A DNA stretch of 64,000 bases from Callaeas wilsoni (GCA_013398955.1 VWPU01005244.1:62001-126000); one strand, 5' to 3'. Counted from the stretch's first letter, positions 25,893 through 38,413 are shown. Made by a program: numbers and translations. Notes: a model not told the origin generated them from the letters alone.

Positions 25893-26345
25893 CGTCGTCC
25901 GCCTGCCTAGGATGGCAGAACAGCCTCATCGGTGGTAAAAGAGCTCAGTGTGTTAAAAAATAAAACAAAAAACAAACCAAAATGAGCAAGAGGTGATTCC
26001 CTTGGTGCTGCTTTCTGAGGAAGCTCCTGGAGGGAGCACCATGTTGTCATCAAAGCCTCCAGCGTGCAATTTATACCTGACAGCGAGGAGGAGGAGGAGG
26101 ACGGGCTTCCCCTTCCAGCCACACATGGTGCGTGGGCACGAGGCTTCCCGGAGACGGGCTCTCAGCTGGCACACATCTGCCTCGGCACCGCTCCCCTCCT
26201 TCCCAGCACATCCAGAGAGATGAGCTCGTTGCAAACCGGCTCTTTGTCGAGAGCGGTTTCTTGGAAAAGTGACCGCACATTTCTGATCGGAGGAGAGCGG
26301 AAAGATGCAATCTCTGCCCCTGACAAGCCTCGAGATCATCCCTCC
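25893..26345. promoter_or_regulatory. CpG-island-like block
   Basis: By hand count, 26041-26340 has about 58% G+C and 17 CpG dinucleotides in 300 bases, an observed/expected ratio of roughly 0.65-0.7. That meets the usual loose definition of a CpG island, while the flanks are AT-rich and CpG-poor. CpGs continue to about 25893. In birds such blocks usually mark promoters or developmental enhancers. Several frames are open through the block on both strands, as expected from its base composition. No transcription start can be fixed from sequence. Confidence 0.55.
26077..26345 (-). other. Candidate exon with a signal-peptide-like start; unproven
   Basis: On the minus strand a pyrimidine-rich tract ending in CTGCAG stops at 26346, and TCAG followed by GTATAA gives a donor at 26077/26076. 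The 269-bp segment between them is one open frame. Within it an ATG at 26126-26124 has A at -3 and would encode MCGWKGKPVLLLLLAV just before the donor. A short basic start followed by a leucine core resembles a signal peptide. The leucine run comes from a GAG/CTC trinucleotide repeat, so it could be accidental. An in-frame ATG also lies at 26339. I recognise no gene. The whole frame runs on past both splice words (25953-26492, 179 codons), which weakens the case. Confidence 0.2.
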
Positions 26346-29300
26346 CTGCAGACCACATAGGAGGAGGAAGGGGGAAAACAACTGCAAACAAACAAAAATG
26401 GAGTGAGGTGGCTGAGACCAAATTGGATTAATTAGCCCCAGGCTGTTTTGTATGTTTATATTTAATTTAGGTTTAGCTACTTCAAAGTTCACATAGTTTT
26501 AGTTAATAACTTTACTATAACTTATTATTTTCAGATGTTGGCAGGTAGACAAGTTGTGAGTCACCTGGAATATGAGGCTAAATAAGTAATACTCACTGGC
26601 AGGGTTTTGACCATGACTGATTACACTTCTCTGTCTTCTGTGTTAGAAAAATATAGCTTCGGAAGGAAAAAAGTCTACTTTTCTCACTTCTACTACCATT
26701 TTATGTTGAAATGTCCATGGGGTGGGTTAGATTTCATACATGGCTGTCTAGCTTTCAAAAACTTTCAATCTTTAATCTGCTGCTTAATGGTTAGTACATC
26801 CTGTGGCATACCAGGTCTTTATTATTCCATTTGACCTCTTTTGTGAACCTAAGAAGGTCCATAAGACCTGTTTGTTTATGAGCGGGGCGGTCTAGAGGTT
26901 AGTGGTCTTAAATCACAGAGGAGAAAATGAATGGGCAGGTCTTTACTCGGGATAATAAAATTGTTGTCACTCCAACTATAGATTTTTGTAGGTTATTACA
27001 TTAGTTAAATAAAATACTGCCTCATCAATGCAAATTCCAGTTCCGGCTAGTCCTGATGTTGGCTGTAGAAGCAGGAATTCATTCATGTTGCTGGCAGTAA
27101 AAAGGAATAAAATTGAGTTTGACAGGAGTGGAGAGTTAAGATCATAACTTTTCAGAACCAATAAGGGTTCATGGAAAAATATATACTTGGGAAGAACAAA
27201 ACCCTAATCACAGGCATTGCTTACTGGAGGTCTACAGCTGTGACAAATGGTGTGATACTCATGAATATGCAAAGTTCTTTTCAGCCTGTAATTATAAGAA
27301 TCATTGAGCCTATGTATGCATTTCATAGGAAGCCTCAGTTGCATAAAGCAGCAGATGTATTTTGGTGACAACAATCAATAGTAAGAGAGAAACTCATCAC
27401 AATCCCAGGAGCTCAGCCCGGACCTGACAGGCTGTTTTTCCTCTAGATTTCCAAACCCTTCCATGAATTTGCACCACTGGATTAGTGCGTGTTTCTCTCT
27501 GCCCTCAGAATAAGTCTGCTGTCCTTGATACCCAGTCAGATATACCAGCTCCCCTCCTTTACCTTCTCTCCTTTTATCCCATGTCCACCTTGGAGAAAGA
27601 GAAATAAAATGCTACTGTCTCCAAGCCCTTCCTCCTCCAAAGACAAATAGTCTGTCATCCAAAGCAGCACCAACTATTTACAGGGCAGCAAACCACTCCG
27701 CCATTTTGCTTGATTTTTCTGCTGGCGTTTTATTTGAAGAGCTGCTTCCATCTGGAGATGAAATAGCCACAGAATCTATCATCTAACACCTCTTTCCTAC
27801 TGATGTGTTTCGCAGATGAGGCCCTAGCTGGACCGAATTCAGCAGCAGTGGCTGAAGACACAACCCCACATGTGCAGGTCAGCGCTGAGTGCAGGTAGGG
27901 TTAAATTTGAGTTGTAGCTGGCAGAGATGGGACTTGGCCTCTGCCTCTGGGCACTGCTTCTTGGATATGACAGGGAGTCACTGGTGGATGGAGGAGATGG
28001 CAAGAGCTGCATCTGTTAAAGATTTCCCTTTCACTATTGAAAGAACCTGGAAGAGCCTAAATTCGAGAGTCACGCAACAGATGCTAGAACTTAATCTTCC
28101 TAATGAAATCATCTGCAAAACCAAAAAGTTGAAAAACAAAAAAACAAATCCTGATACATTTAGAATCAAGTGAGACCTAGGAGAGAGGTAACTAAGACAC
28201 CTATAGCAGCTTATCATGGAGGAAGATTATTATTACCTTTTTATGTGCATCTGGGGACAGAGGCAGCTGTTTGTGTTTTCTAAATATCACCCTGGGACTA
28301 ACATCTCCCCATACCAATGCAAGCATATACTTTACAAATTGAAATACCTGTTTATCAGCAATATCAAAGTATCTATATTTATGGCAGGTTTATTTTGGCA
28401 GTGAATTATGTTGCTCATGTTGGTCTCGGTAAAAAGCATTGAGATGTATTGTGTGTTAGGAAGGACTATCTCAGTATTTTGCAACTTGTTTTCACTGTTC
28501 CCTTGTCTGTTTCCACAAGAGTTCTCATGGTTTCTTCATACCAGGGCAAAGCTTTTCTGAAAACCATAGGCCCATGTCTGTACAGTCAGTTACAGGCACA
28601 ATTAAACACTTATTCAGATGTTATGAATGTGACCATCGAAATTTCTACAGGTTGTTTGGAGTTAACAGCAAACGTCTGAAAGAAATATATATTTTCTGCC
28701 CTTCAAAAAATCACCTGGAAGGCATAAACAGGCTAGCATGACAATTGTTATTGTATAGTTTAAGACTCTTTAGGAAATGGCTCTTTTTAGGGAAAAGGCA
28801 ATAAAATTTATGTGTTTAAGAACAATAGGATATTTAAATATTGAGTAAAACCTACCATATGAAGAGAAATTGTATTCCAAGGGGCTTCATTGTGTGTTCG
28901 CAGGGTCTCTTGGCTCTTGGCTCTTCTTCGCCTAAATGAGACAAAATACTTGTTCTTAGACAAGAATATACTGATTTTATAAAGGAAAATCTGCGGGTTC
29001 TGGCATAGCCAGCCTGTGTCAGAAGGCAGCATGTGAGATGTAGGGAGTCACAGTGTTTCCAGCTACAAGCCATCCATTTTTTTTCCTTGAAAAGCTGGGA
29101 TCCAGCCCTCAGTGTACACTTGCCCAGGGAAGCAAGGGGGGCACGTTGCACCCCTTCATGTGGCCATATGACAGGGCAAACAGACCTGTGGTTCTGTGCC
29201 AGAACCATTATTATTTTTCCCTAGGCTGAGGGAAATATTGGCCCCCACCATGTGCACAAACTGAACCAGGAGAGGGGAGGGAGTAATGAGAAGGGACTTT

Positions 29301-30179
29301 GTGATGCCTTGAGTTTGGGCAGAAACGAGGTGACAAACACCTCTAAAGCCACTAGCATGGTTTAGGCTCTGTGGCATCACAGCTGTGTGTCACACCTTGC
29401 TCAGGACTCGTGGCATTTTAGCGCCTTTAAACTGTTGACTTTTTGCATGCCAGAGTCAGATGGAGAGGTGTACATCCTCATGGCTAGATGGATGTGCTAA
29501 GCATGGAAAAATGGCCCTAAAATACAAACGAGTGACCTGTGGTGTAGCAGAAGGGGATCTTGTCATGCTGAGTGCTGTGCAATCTGTTGAAAGCAAGCCT
29601 TCATATTGATTAACTACCTTCTTTCTGCTGCCATAACATAACTGAAATCCAATATGTTACATAAATAAAAATCTTTCTGGTTACTAAGGGGTCATTTATT
29701 TGGGGAAAATGTCCACATGAGTGTACAGCCCTTATTCATTCTGAATGGAAATGATAAATAATTGGGGTTTATGCAGAAAACCCGCTGGGGGCAAAAGACT
29801 GCAGGGGTGGAAGGTTCCTTCCACAAAAAGGGTTGGGGTGACTTGGTGTCACTGATTTTCACCTTGGCAGCACCTTCTACCTTCAGGATTTCTGCTCCCT
29901 GCTGGGACCCTCAGGCCAGGTGAGATGTTGCTGGTACACAGATTGGGTAGGCAGAGGCAAAACTCTTGAGATTGACACCAACGCTTGATTTTTTAGGCAT
30001 GAGCTGCCCGTAGGTTTCAAAAACCCAACAAACAAAAGGCAGAATTTAGCCTCAACTACAGATTTGCTGCCTGGCACATTTGTACATTTCAATTTCCAAT
30101 AAGCTGTGTTCTCTAATCACAAGACTTCTAATCTTCCACCACCGAGTCACCAATTTTGAATTCAAATTTCCTTCTTTTT
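26346..30179. other. Unique AT-rich non-coding stretch
   Basis: No gene or transposon recognised. On the minus strand, 26.35-26.48 kb holds a CCAAT word next to TAATTA and a TATAAA-like word, which could belong to an upstream control region of the CpG-rich block. The 94-codon plus frame at 27.9-28.2 kb and the 118-codon minus frame at 28.85-29.2 kb show no recognised domain. Confidence 0.45.
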
Positions 30180-30725
30180 GTCTGTATTTAAAAAATAATA
30201 ATAATCATTTTCCATCTATTGCAAATAACAATACAGATCCACAGACTGAATGCTGAAGTTGTAATTCAATCTCAGGCTTTGGCTGCCATTCATTGATACC
30301 TCGAGCTGTGCTCTTATTATTTATGACATCAGCAGAAACTCTCGATTGAATTGCAGCCTTATATTTAATTAGGGACTATGTATTATTTTGTATGCAATAT
30401 CCAGAATTAAAAATAGCCCCTTTCCAGAGTATAATGGGGAAAAGGCAGCAAAGTTTGAATATATATTCTAATTGATATTTCTTGTACTTATTCTAAAAGT
30501 AATCAAAACGTATGTTAAATATTAATTATAATATTTTTACTGCATTGTGCACCCTGATTTATTGCTGCCTCTTTTGGTTCACTTTTTAATTACTGTACAT
30601 TATAAGAAAACTAAGGGGTTTTTAAATAGAAAAGTTATTTAGCATTAAAATTAATGTATAATTCAATATCAATCTTCATAGTGAATGTTATATTAAACGT
30701 AATGAACAAAAGGTGTATTTAACAC
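30180..30725. promoter_or_regulatory. Possible conserved non-coding (enhancer-type) stretch
   Basis: Very AT-rich, non-repetitive sequence dense in TAATT/AATTA homeodomain-type cores, with a perfect 12-bp palindrome GAATATATATTC at 30457-30468 and almost no CpG. It has no open frame of note and no low-complexity array. This is the composition of many deeply conserved elements in vertebrate gene deserts. The call rests on appearance only; conservation could not be tested. Confidence 0.3.
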
Positions 30726-33700
30726 AGTTTGCAAGTTTTTTTTTTTTTTACTTTTTTTATTTTCTCTCCTCTCACAACATGCCTCTCAACTCTCTCCACA
30801 TTTAAAAGTCGGGGACAAAGCTCATAAAGGAACAAAAGACTAAAATCAGGGATGGTCTTTTTTTAAAAGAGGTACAGTTTCAAAGCCTGGAGGGAAAAAA
30901 AAAGATAGAAATCAAAGTGCTCTTGAATACAGAGAACATTTTAAAGGAAATATTGAACTGTTTGCTTAAAAATCTTACATTATTGCCTTCTTTTTAAACT
31001 CAATTCCTTTTTGAAGGAGAACACCAGATAGGGACAAAGAGAATATTTTCATGCAAAAATCAGGCACAGGTACAGAGGCACAGCCAGACATCATTTCAAG
31101 TGGGCACAGGAATTTAATTCAAGTTATTCTCTCCTTTATTCCACATTTAACAAAGTTGAAGGATTTATCCACCTCTCTGACACTAGTGCAGACTTCACTA
31201 GGTAACATTTGTATCCAGTGGCAAGTAAATATTGGGCTGGATTTTTATGTCCACCTGAAATGGATTCTGGTTATGAACCTCAGCAGTTGTAGACAATTAA
31301 GTTTAGCATCACTGTGGAGCTCTGCACACAGCTTTGTTAAGATGTTATCAGCAAGAACAAAGAAATTATCCCTGTTTACCTACCCAGGTCTAATTCAAAG
31401 GCAGCACAACCTGGTTTTTTTCCAGGGGTAAAATCACCTCATGTTTGGAGGCAGCAAGAGATGCGAGTGTTGGGGAAATGATGCACTGGGGGAAAGTGTT
31501 CTCATGAGGGAAAAAATGGAAATTTTGGAAATCAAATCTCCAGGGAATGAGGTGATATAGTGGGGCCTCACTGAGCCCTGCTGTGTCCTCATGGAGAAGG
31601 GGAGAAGGACTAAGGTGATGCCTTCTGCCCCAGGGCAGGTCCAGGCCTGGGGTGTTTGGAGAGATGGAAAAGCTGCTTGAGAAAATATTTACAGATGTGT
31701 TTTCATTAGCCTGAGAACCTCCTTGTCTAATCTACATGACCTGGTTTCCTGAAAGGAGAAATGAAAAAAACATGTTTGTTTTTAAATAAATAAGAGATCC
31801 CTCACTAAATCATCTAACATACTGTCTATTTATATTTCATAAGGACAAATGTTTCTGACAACTCTCATAATAGGTCTGTACAAGTATGCCATGTTCTTCC
31901 CAAGGAGGCTTCTTTGAGTGACATAAATTGCCATTAATGAAAATTTTAACAATTCAGGATAAATAATTTTTTAACTTTTAATGTGCAGATATGCAACGTA
32001 ACGTGGCAGGCCTTGCGAGAGAAGACATTTGTTTTGGAAGGAAGTTGCAGAGTATATTTATTCATAGACCAAAATAAAAGCAGCATGAACATTATTTTTT
32101 AATAGCTCTGCATGTTGGGTGGCTATACAGAAACATTGATATATTCCTTCAGTAAATACTGGAATATGCAGTGCTGTAGTGCCTTGAGGAAATCTCAAGT
32201 ATCCAAATGTTAAAAGTACTGATCTTGCAGAATTAAGCAGCGATGTTGACCAAGAGGTCACCTGGGACAGGGGCACTCTTTGTGAAATCCCACCACAGCT
32301 CAGCTCTTTGGTCTTTAATGACAAAAACAGCCACTGAACAACCAGCACTGAGAAAGAAAATTTGATAATATTCCTCCAGAAATCCACCCCCTGCCAGCAA
32401 AATCATCATATTGCAAGCCTAAAACACAGGTGCCGGAGCTATCACCCAGGGGAGCAGGGAGAACTTCCTTGTCACTCCTATCACTCCTTCCATCATCAAG
32501 CTATGTCTGGGTCCACTAATCCATTTGAAATTCCTGTATCACTGTCATTTACCCTCCTTCCTGCCCGGTGCCATTGATGCTGGCATTGACAGGCACCTGT
32601 CACTTCCGATGAATTCTGGATCTGGTCCACTGGACTTGTGTGAGGCAGGCGAGGATCATTAGGATTTTGCAGTGTTAGTTCCAGCTTTCCCCTTATATAA
32701 TAGCAGTGCCACTTGAAAGGCACAAAATATAGTTTCAATAAATGGCTTTCAGATCAGATAAATGTTTCAGCTCTGCTCTGGAGTTTACAAGACCTGACAG
32801 TCATCTATTTTAAGTGTACAACGGACACTCAAACATCGGTGTTTAAATATCTAATAACTCTTACATAAGAACTTGGCACTAACGATGCCATCACGCATTC
32901 ATGTGAAAAAGCAGTAAACTAATCCCGTGGAAAAGAAAATGTGCCTATTGCTACCTAATAGTGTATTGGGCAGGGATCCTTATCGATTCAATCACAGTAG
33001 ATTTATTTTTTAATGTTTGCCAGGCAAAACAAAAGAAGTTTTCATTCAAAATAAGCATGTATTTTCTGTAGCCAAGTTGGTGGGGAGTGAAAATGCTGTC
33101 TGTTGCTAGAATGTAGGATCTTTTCTGTGTTACAAGAAGTTACTCCAATAACCTGTATACATCAAAATCATGCTGAATCTGTTGCATAAAAGTATGCAGT
33201 TGTGTTGTCTGTATACCCTTCTGAAAGACTTTAGCTCAGCAAAGCACTTTTATTAGTATTTACTACTCCCACTGAAGTTAATATACCTCATTGCAGACAA
33301 TAAAACAACTGAGATTCTTCAAATTAAACACATCTTTAATTGCTTTGCGAAAATTGAACAGTAATGTCATTATGTTAACAAACACACTTATCTAGAAGAG
33401 GATGATGTAATCAAACATGAGAAAGAGTCAGAGTGGAAAACTGGAATCTTTATCACTAAGTGTGCAGAGCCCTTCCAGAAGCCTTAGGAAGCAGGCATGA
33501 TGCAACTGAAATGTAATCCAGTGGGGGGAAAAAATGGGGTGAAGAAACTAGACACATTGCAGAGTTAATTCCTAATTAAAATTAAAACTGACAAAACAAA
33601 CCCTGCAGGCAAGCATCCATTAGTGCCACAAGGCATAAGAACATGGAAATTTGTTTTAGTGCAATAGTTTTAGCTTTGTGTGTTTCCTCTACCAATAGCT

Positions 33701-34003
33701 GCTGAATTATTTGTAGTCTTCAGCATGAGGAGCAATTAGGGGAGGCAAAGGGAGAAAATGGTTGTGGCTGGTTCTAAGTAGGCAGAAGTCTTATTAATTG
33801 TAATGAAGTTGGACTAAGCTCTTACTAAATTTCCCTGAAGGCGAATGACATGTGGGGAATTTTGTATAGAAAGGAAGTTGAAGTTTTCATGCAACCGTTG
33901 ATTTTTTGGTAAAACACATCACACATATTCTCCTGGAAATACCAGATTATTGTTACTGAACAGGATCGATTATTCTGGTCTAATCCGTAACTTGGATAGA
34001 CGG
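30726..34003. other. Unique non-coding stretch
   Basis: T-runs at about 30738-30749. A 126-codon plus frame at 31051-31431 has no recognised domain. 32.36-32.74 kb is GC-balanced. No transposon recognised. Confidence 0.5.
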
Positions 34004-34100
34004 AGAATCATTGAATCCTAGGATATCCTGAGTTGGAAGGGACCTGCAAGGATCATCGAAGTCCAGCTCCAGGCATGTTTCTTACACATGAGCAGGGGGT
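34004..34100 (-). mobile_element. CR1 LINE 3'-end remnant, antisense
   Basis: GAGAATCATTGAATC followed by ATATCCTGAGTTGGAAGGGACC, GGATCATCGA and GTCCAGCTCC blocks matches the reverse complement of the extreme 3' end of a CR1 subfamily. Only about 100 bp are recognisable, so this is a severely 5'-truncated copy on the minus strand. The inner edge is uncertain. Confidence 0.85.
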
Positions 34101-34955
34101 CTGAAAAGCAGACCTGCCCTCTTACATTTTGATCTTGAGTAAATCATTTAACTTATCTGTACCAGTTTGTGTGTGAAATTGGAATGATATGTATTTGCCT
34201 GATTTTTAAAAGCATCAGAATGTGAGGAGGAACGTAGCATGACTAATGTTGTTTATCATAGTGTGGTTTCTATCTGATTTTCTTTATAATGCACACAGTA
34301 GTCCTGCTCTATCTTGTGAACCACAGAGGCAGCTGCAAGCATCTAGATATCCTGTTTTGGTATAAGGGAATCACACACCAAATTACTGCTATATTTTTGT
34401 AATTTTTTTTCTAAAGCTATTAATAATTTCCACTTAAGCAGCACAATAGGGCTTTCCTGGGGCTCTTGTGCCCATCTTCCATAGTGGCTGCAAACAGAGA
34501 TTCCTCCGTTTCTTGGGAAGTTGGTCTATTAGAGGGATCACAGGTAACATTTAGTAATAGACTTTTATACCACGTCTGTTAGGGTGGAATGCCCTATGCT
34601 TTCAGTTTAATAAAATACTTCATTTCCTGTCTGTATGTGGCAACTGGTAACTAAAGCTGGAGAGGAGCAGTGATTCCTGTGTAGGGATATGGAAGGGAGC
34701 AGAGAGGACTGGGGCTGGATGAAGAAAAATAGATTATCTGTACTATCGTTTTCTACAGTGATTAGATCAGGTTTCTTTGGGTGACTATGTCCTTGTCTTC
34801 AGTTTTAAGGTTCAAGGACACCAAGATGCTGAGAACTCATCTGCCTATTTATGGCTGCAGGGGAGAGCAGCAGTTTTTGCACAACTTTGCCTGTACTATT
34901 GTTGGTAGCGAGTTAGCAGCAGCATTTATTGGGGAAATGATTAATTGATGCCTTT
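34101..34955. other. Unique non-coding stretch between repeats
   Basis: AT-rich sequence between a CR1 remnant and the solo LTR. No gene or further repeat recognised. Confidence 0.5.
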
Positions 34956-35332
34956 TGTGGTTTAACCGAGCAGCAACAGAACACCACACAACTCCCCTCC
35001 AGTAGGACGGAGAAGAGAATTGGAAAAGAAGTAAAACTTGTGTGTTGAGAAAAAAACATTTAAAAGGGCAGTTTAATAGCACCATATGGTCTGGAATATC
35101 CCTTTGGCCAGTTGGGGTCAGCTGTCCCAACTGTGAGCCCTCCCAGCTCCTTGCAGCCCTCAGCCTCCTCCCTGGCAGGGCAGCAGGGGAAGTCTCTGAC
35201 TCCATCAGCCCTACTCAGCAACAGCTAAACCATCAGCGTGTTACCAATATCTTTCTCATCCTAAACCCAAAACACAGCACTGTTCCAGCTACTGGGAAGA
35301 ACATTAACTCTATCCCAGCCAAAACCAGGAAA
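34956..35332 (-). mobile_element. Solo LTR of an avian endogenous retrovirus, internally deleted
   Basis: On the minus strand the element opens near 35332 with a CTGGTTTTGGCTGGGATAG block and carries the AGCTGACCCCAACTGGCC and GGGATATTCCAGACC blocks. It closes with GTTGCTGCTCGGTTAAACCACA near 34956, in the order I know from a retroviral LTR family common in bird genomes. The middle is missing: at about 35079/35080 sequence from upstream of the promoter joins directly to the ATTAAACTG-type block further down, so the TATA-containing segment is gone. No internal viral genes, second LTR or clear target duplication are visible. It is therefore a decayed solo LTR. The exact family name and ERV class are not assigned. 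Confidence 0.85.
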
Positions 35333-38300
35333 AATCCAGAGGAAGAGCTTCCCTGAGCCAACAGCCCAAGAGATGTTCTTCCTTTCAGCGACTTCAGAAA
35401 TAAGGACATAGATGCTCTGTGCAAAATGGCCTCATTGTCCACCCTCTGGACATGCTGCCTGAGGTCATTCAGGTGAGGAGTAGTTGGAAAGTGCCCACTT
35501 AGAGCACAAATAGGGAGAGAACCCAGCCTCTCACTGCCTCCTTGTTCTACTCCTGTAGCTGAAACTAGATGCTTTGAACACACTGGGACTTGGACGGGGA
35601 GGACTCAGGCACAGGCCTCACAAATTTGGTTGCTGTGAGGCTGAAATGGATTGGATTTGGCTCAGGCTCTAACCACCTGGAGATCTCAGCAGCTCCAGCA
35701 ACCAAACCTCTCTTCTCTTGCAACTTAAATGCAGCACCAGCATCCACACGCAGCTTTTTATTTTTTGTTCACTGGAATGACCTTAGGAGAGCCCCCAGAC
35801 CATGCTCCTGCCCAAGTCAAGGTCAATTCACCTTTCTCCTTCCAGCCGAGCCCAAAACTGTCAAATGCTTCTTGCCTTGGTGTCACCCTTCCCAGAGCAA
35901 CTGCTTTCCAGCAATATATGGGTTATGCAGAGGACAACTCATGGAGCTTTGGTAGCAGAGGGTCTCAGAGCTCCCCATCTCCACTGTGGATATGTGAGTC
36001 AGCGTCTCACTGATCTTTGTCCCCTGACTCCCTCAAGGCCTTTATTTAAGCTTATCATTCACAGTTGTATAAGACTCTTTGCATTCTGCATTTTCCTCCC
36101 CCTGTGTATCTTTTGCTTTCCTCATGACCTTCCCAGTGGCCTCAAAGAACAGATCAGGTGGGAAATAGTTCTGTAAACAAGTCAGTTCACTTCTCCTAGG
36201 TGGGAAAAATGTCATTGTAGTGGTGATCAGAGTCTTATTCCTCTGCAGTTGCTCAGATCAGCTTGTTGAGCCCTTGAGAGATTTTTCCCTCACACAGGGG
36301 AAAAGACGCTCATGGATATCTTCACAGAATGGGAGACTTGAGAATGCAATTTGTTTGCTCTCTTTTCAGAACATTTTATTCTTTTTCTCTTTTGCTATCC
36401 CCCCAAATGTGACATCTTTCTTAGCATGTTCTTCAAATCATCTACTGCAACTCTAAGGAGCTCTGTGCACCTGCGAGTTCATTAAACCAAAATGTTCAGG
36501 ATAGCTTCCTCGGCTCACTTTAGACTAATTAAATGGTTGTTTTCATCAGTTCTTGCAATTTATTTTACTACAGATAACAGGAGAATATATCAGCCTCGGA
36601 ATTGCATTAAATATTTCCCTCATAACATATTGTCAACAAAAGTCCTGCTGAATTAATGACTTGTGTGCCTGTTTGAAAGTGGGATTGTACTTGTCTAATT
36701 GTGGCATCAGTTGTCATAGTGACTATCAGGCAATCCGGCAGCAAACACCCTTCCTTGGCAGGGTTTAGGTAAAGCAGCCTTTGTGCAGTTGTCAGCCAGA
36801 GATTTATGATGGTAAAAACTATATTTGGCAGCCAAATCAATGCGTTGACCACTCTTTGTACTCCTGCCCTTATTTTAACTTAAACACTTGATACTCTACC
36901 TGAATATTAAGAGGCCGTATGTCTCCAGAGCTGTTTTGTTATTAATAGATCACTTTTTATAAACTGTGTGTGGGATGACTGGTTATTTGTATATATGTCC
37001 AACAAATGCAGTTGCTGGTATTTTCTGAGCATGTAACTCCAAATGTCAGCTCTTGCAAGCAAGTGGATGTTAGAGGGTACCTTTTTATGCCTGCTATTAA
37101 AACATGTCGAGTGATCTATAAATTACCCCATTGAGATAAACAGTGGATTAAAATAAGGCACTCCCATTCTGTCATCACTGTAATATTAATCATTGGAGTT
37201 TTGGTCTTTAATGTTAAAATGTACCTTTTAGCAGTATATGTCACTCCATATTAAGTTACATGTGAACTGACAGATTTTTTAATCAAAACTTGCATTCTGA
37301 GTTTTGTTTTCTTCTTAATGTCACAATAAGGTAGGAACATAATTTTGCTGATGGCTATGATTTTTTTTTTTTAACACTTGGTGTTTTATTTTTGCTGTAG
37401 AATTTGTTTTTATTGGTGGTTTTCTTAAGTTTCACTCTGAGTTGTTTCTTTCATTAAGCCTACAAAAATGTTTGTTTTAGTCTTATTGTATCAGCTGGGG
37501 AAGGAAAGGAATTATAAATTTCATTCAAAATATTAGAACTATAGAGTGTTTGAACACAGGAAAGTATAAAAATTTCATTATGTCAGTTAGTAGAGGAAAA
37601 CATTTGTATGGCCACAAGAGCGTCACAGACTGGGTCTATATAAAACACAAATATTTTCTTGACTGGATCTATTTTTTGCCATCCTTCCAAATGAAGTCGT
37701 GTTAGTGGGTTTAACAGCATAGATTTACTTTTTTAATAGCATTGGACAATAACGGGGCCACGTATGTAAATGTTTTTCTAATCCAAATATGCAGCTTTGA
37801 GACTGCTTATTTTCTTTCATAGGGGAAGTGGGCTGCAGCTCATCTTGTAAAACTACAAACCTAATCATTCAGGACAAGAAATCACAACTTTTTTGGTTTG
37901 GTTCTGTGTTAGGTCTCTGAAACGTTGAAGGCCAAGTTCTCTGTTGTCTTGTGTGGGTACTGCTGCTCCAGGATTCACATCAAAGAGTTCACCCATTTAA
38001 AGTGCTGTAATACAACTCGACAGTGGGTGCAATAACAATTTTACTGGTAAACAGCCTGAAACACCCACTGCTGTTGACATTCCACAATTTCATGTGGTCA
38101 GAAAAGTAACTTATTACTGGAAGACATATCTTGTGTCTTTGTCCTCCAAAGCAATTAAAATACAAATTTAGTTTAATGCTGCTCTGACTTCCAATGTGTC
38201 AGCGTACTGGAAATATTTTTTTCCTTCTTTTAAGGTGATTTTACTTTGTGATCTGTCATATATGGGCTATTTCTCTGCATTTATTTCTCTGTGTATGTTG

Positions 38301-38390
38301 GCTCTGGAAGGATTTTTGCAGCTGTGAGTTTGCCATTTCTCCTTTCCCTCCCTTGTCATTATGTTGAAGTGGATGTAAGTGTCCTGACAG
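35333..38390. other. Unique non-coding stretch with a GC-balanced first part
   Basis: 35.34-36.2 kb is GC-balanced and open in several frames (up to about 124 codons on the plus strand) with no recognisable product. From 36.48 kb the sequence is AT-rich and enhancer-like. T-runs lie at about 37362-37372. No transposon recognised. Confidence 0.45.
36480..36900. promoter_or_regulatory. Possible conserved non-coding (enhancer-type) stretch
   Basis: Non-repetitive, mixed-composition sequence with ACTAATTAAA near 36524 and a perfect dyad ATTTGGC-A-GCCAAAT at 36823-36837. TTGGC/GCCAA half-sites are the core recognised by NFI factors, but the usual spacing between halves is five bases and here it is one. 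The call is from appearance only. Confidence 0.28.
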
Positions 38391-38413
38391 GGGCCACCAG
38401 CTGGAGGTGGCCC
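38391..38413. repeat. Short inverted repeat with CTCF-like left half
   Basis: GGGCCACC and GGTGGCCC are perfect complements separated by seven bases. The GGCCACCAG word matches the left part of the CTCF consensus, but the following bases do not match well. It could be a hairpin or a weak binding site. Confidence 0.5.

Noticed and set aside
35042..35356. 104-codon plus-strand frame and the 118-codon minus frame beside it
   Set aside because: They lie within the solo LTR and its edge; LTRs of this kind do not encode proteins, and no viral coding region is present.
35590..36176. Three overlapping plus-strand frames of 94-124 codons
   Set aside because: All three phases are open together, which points to base composition and not to selection on one frame; no domains recognised.
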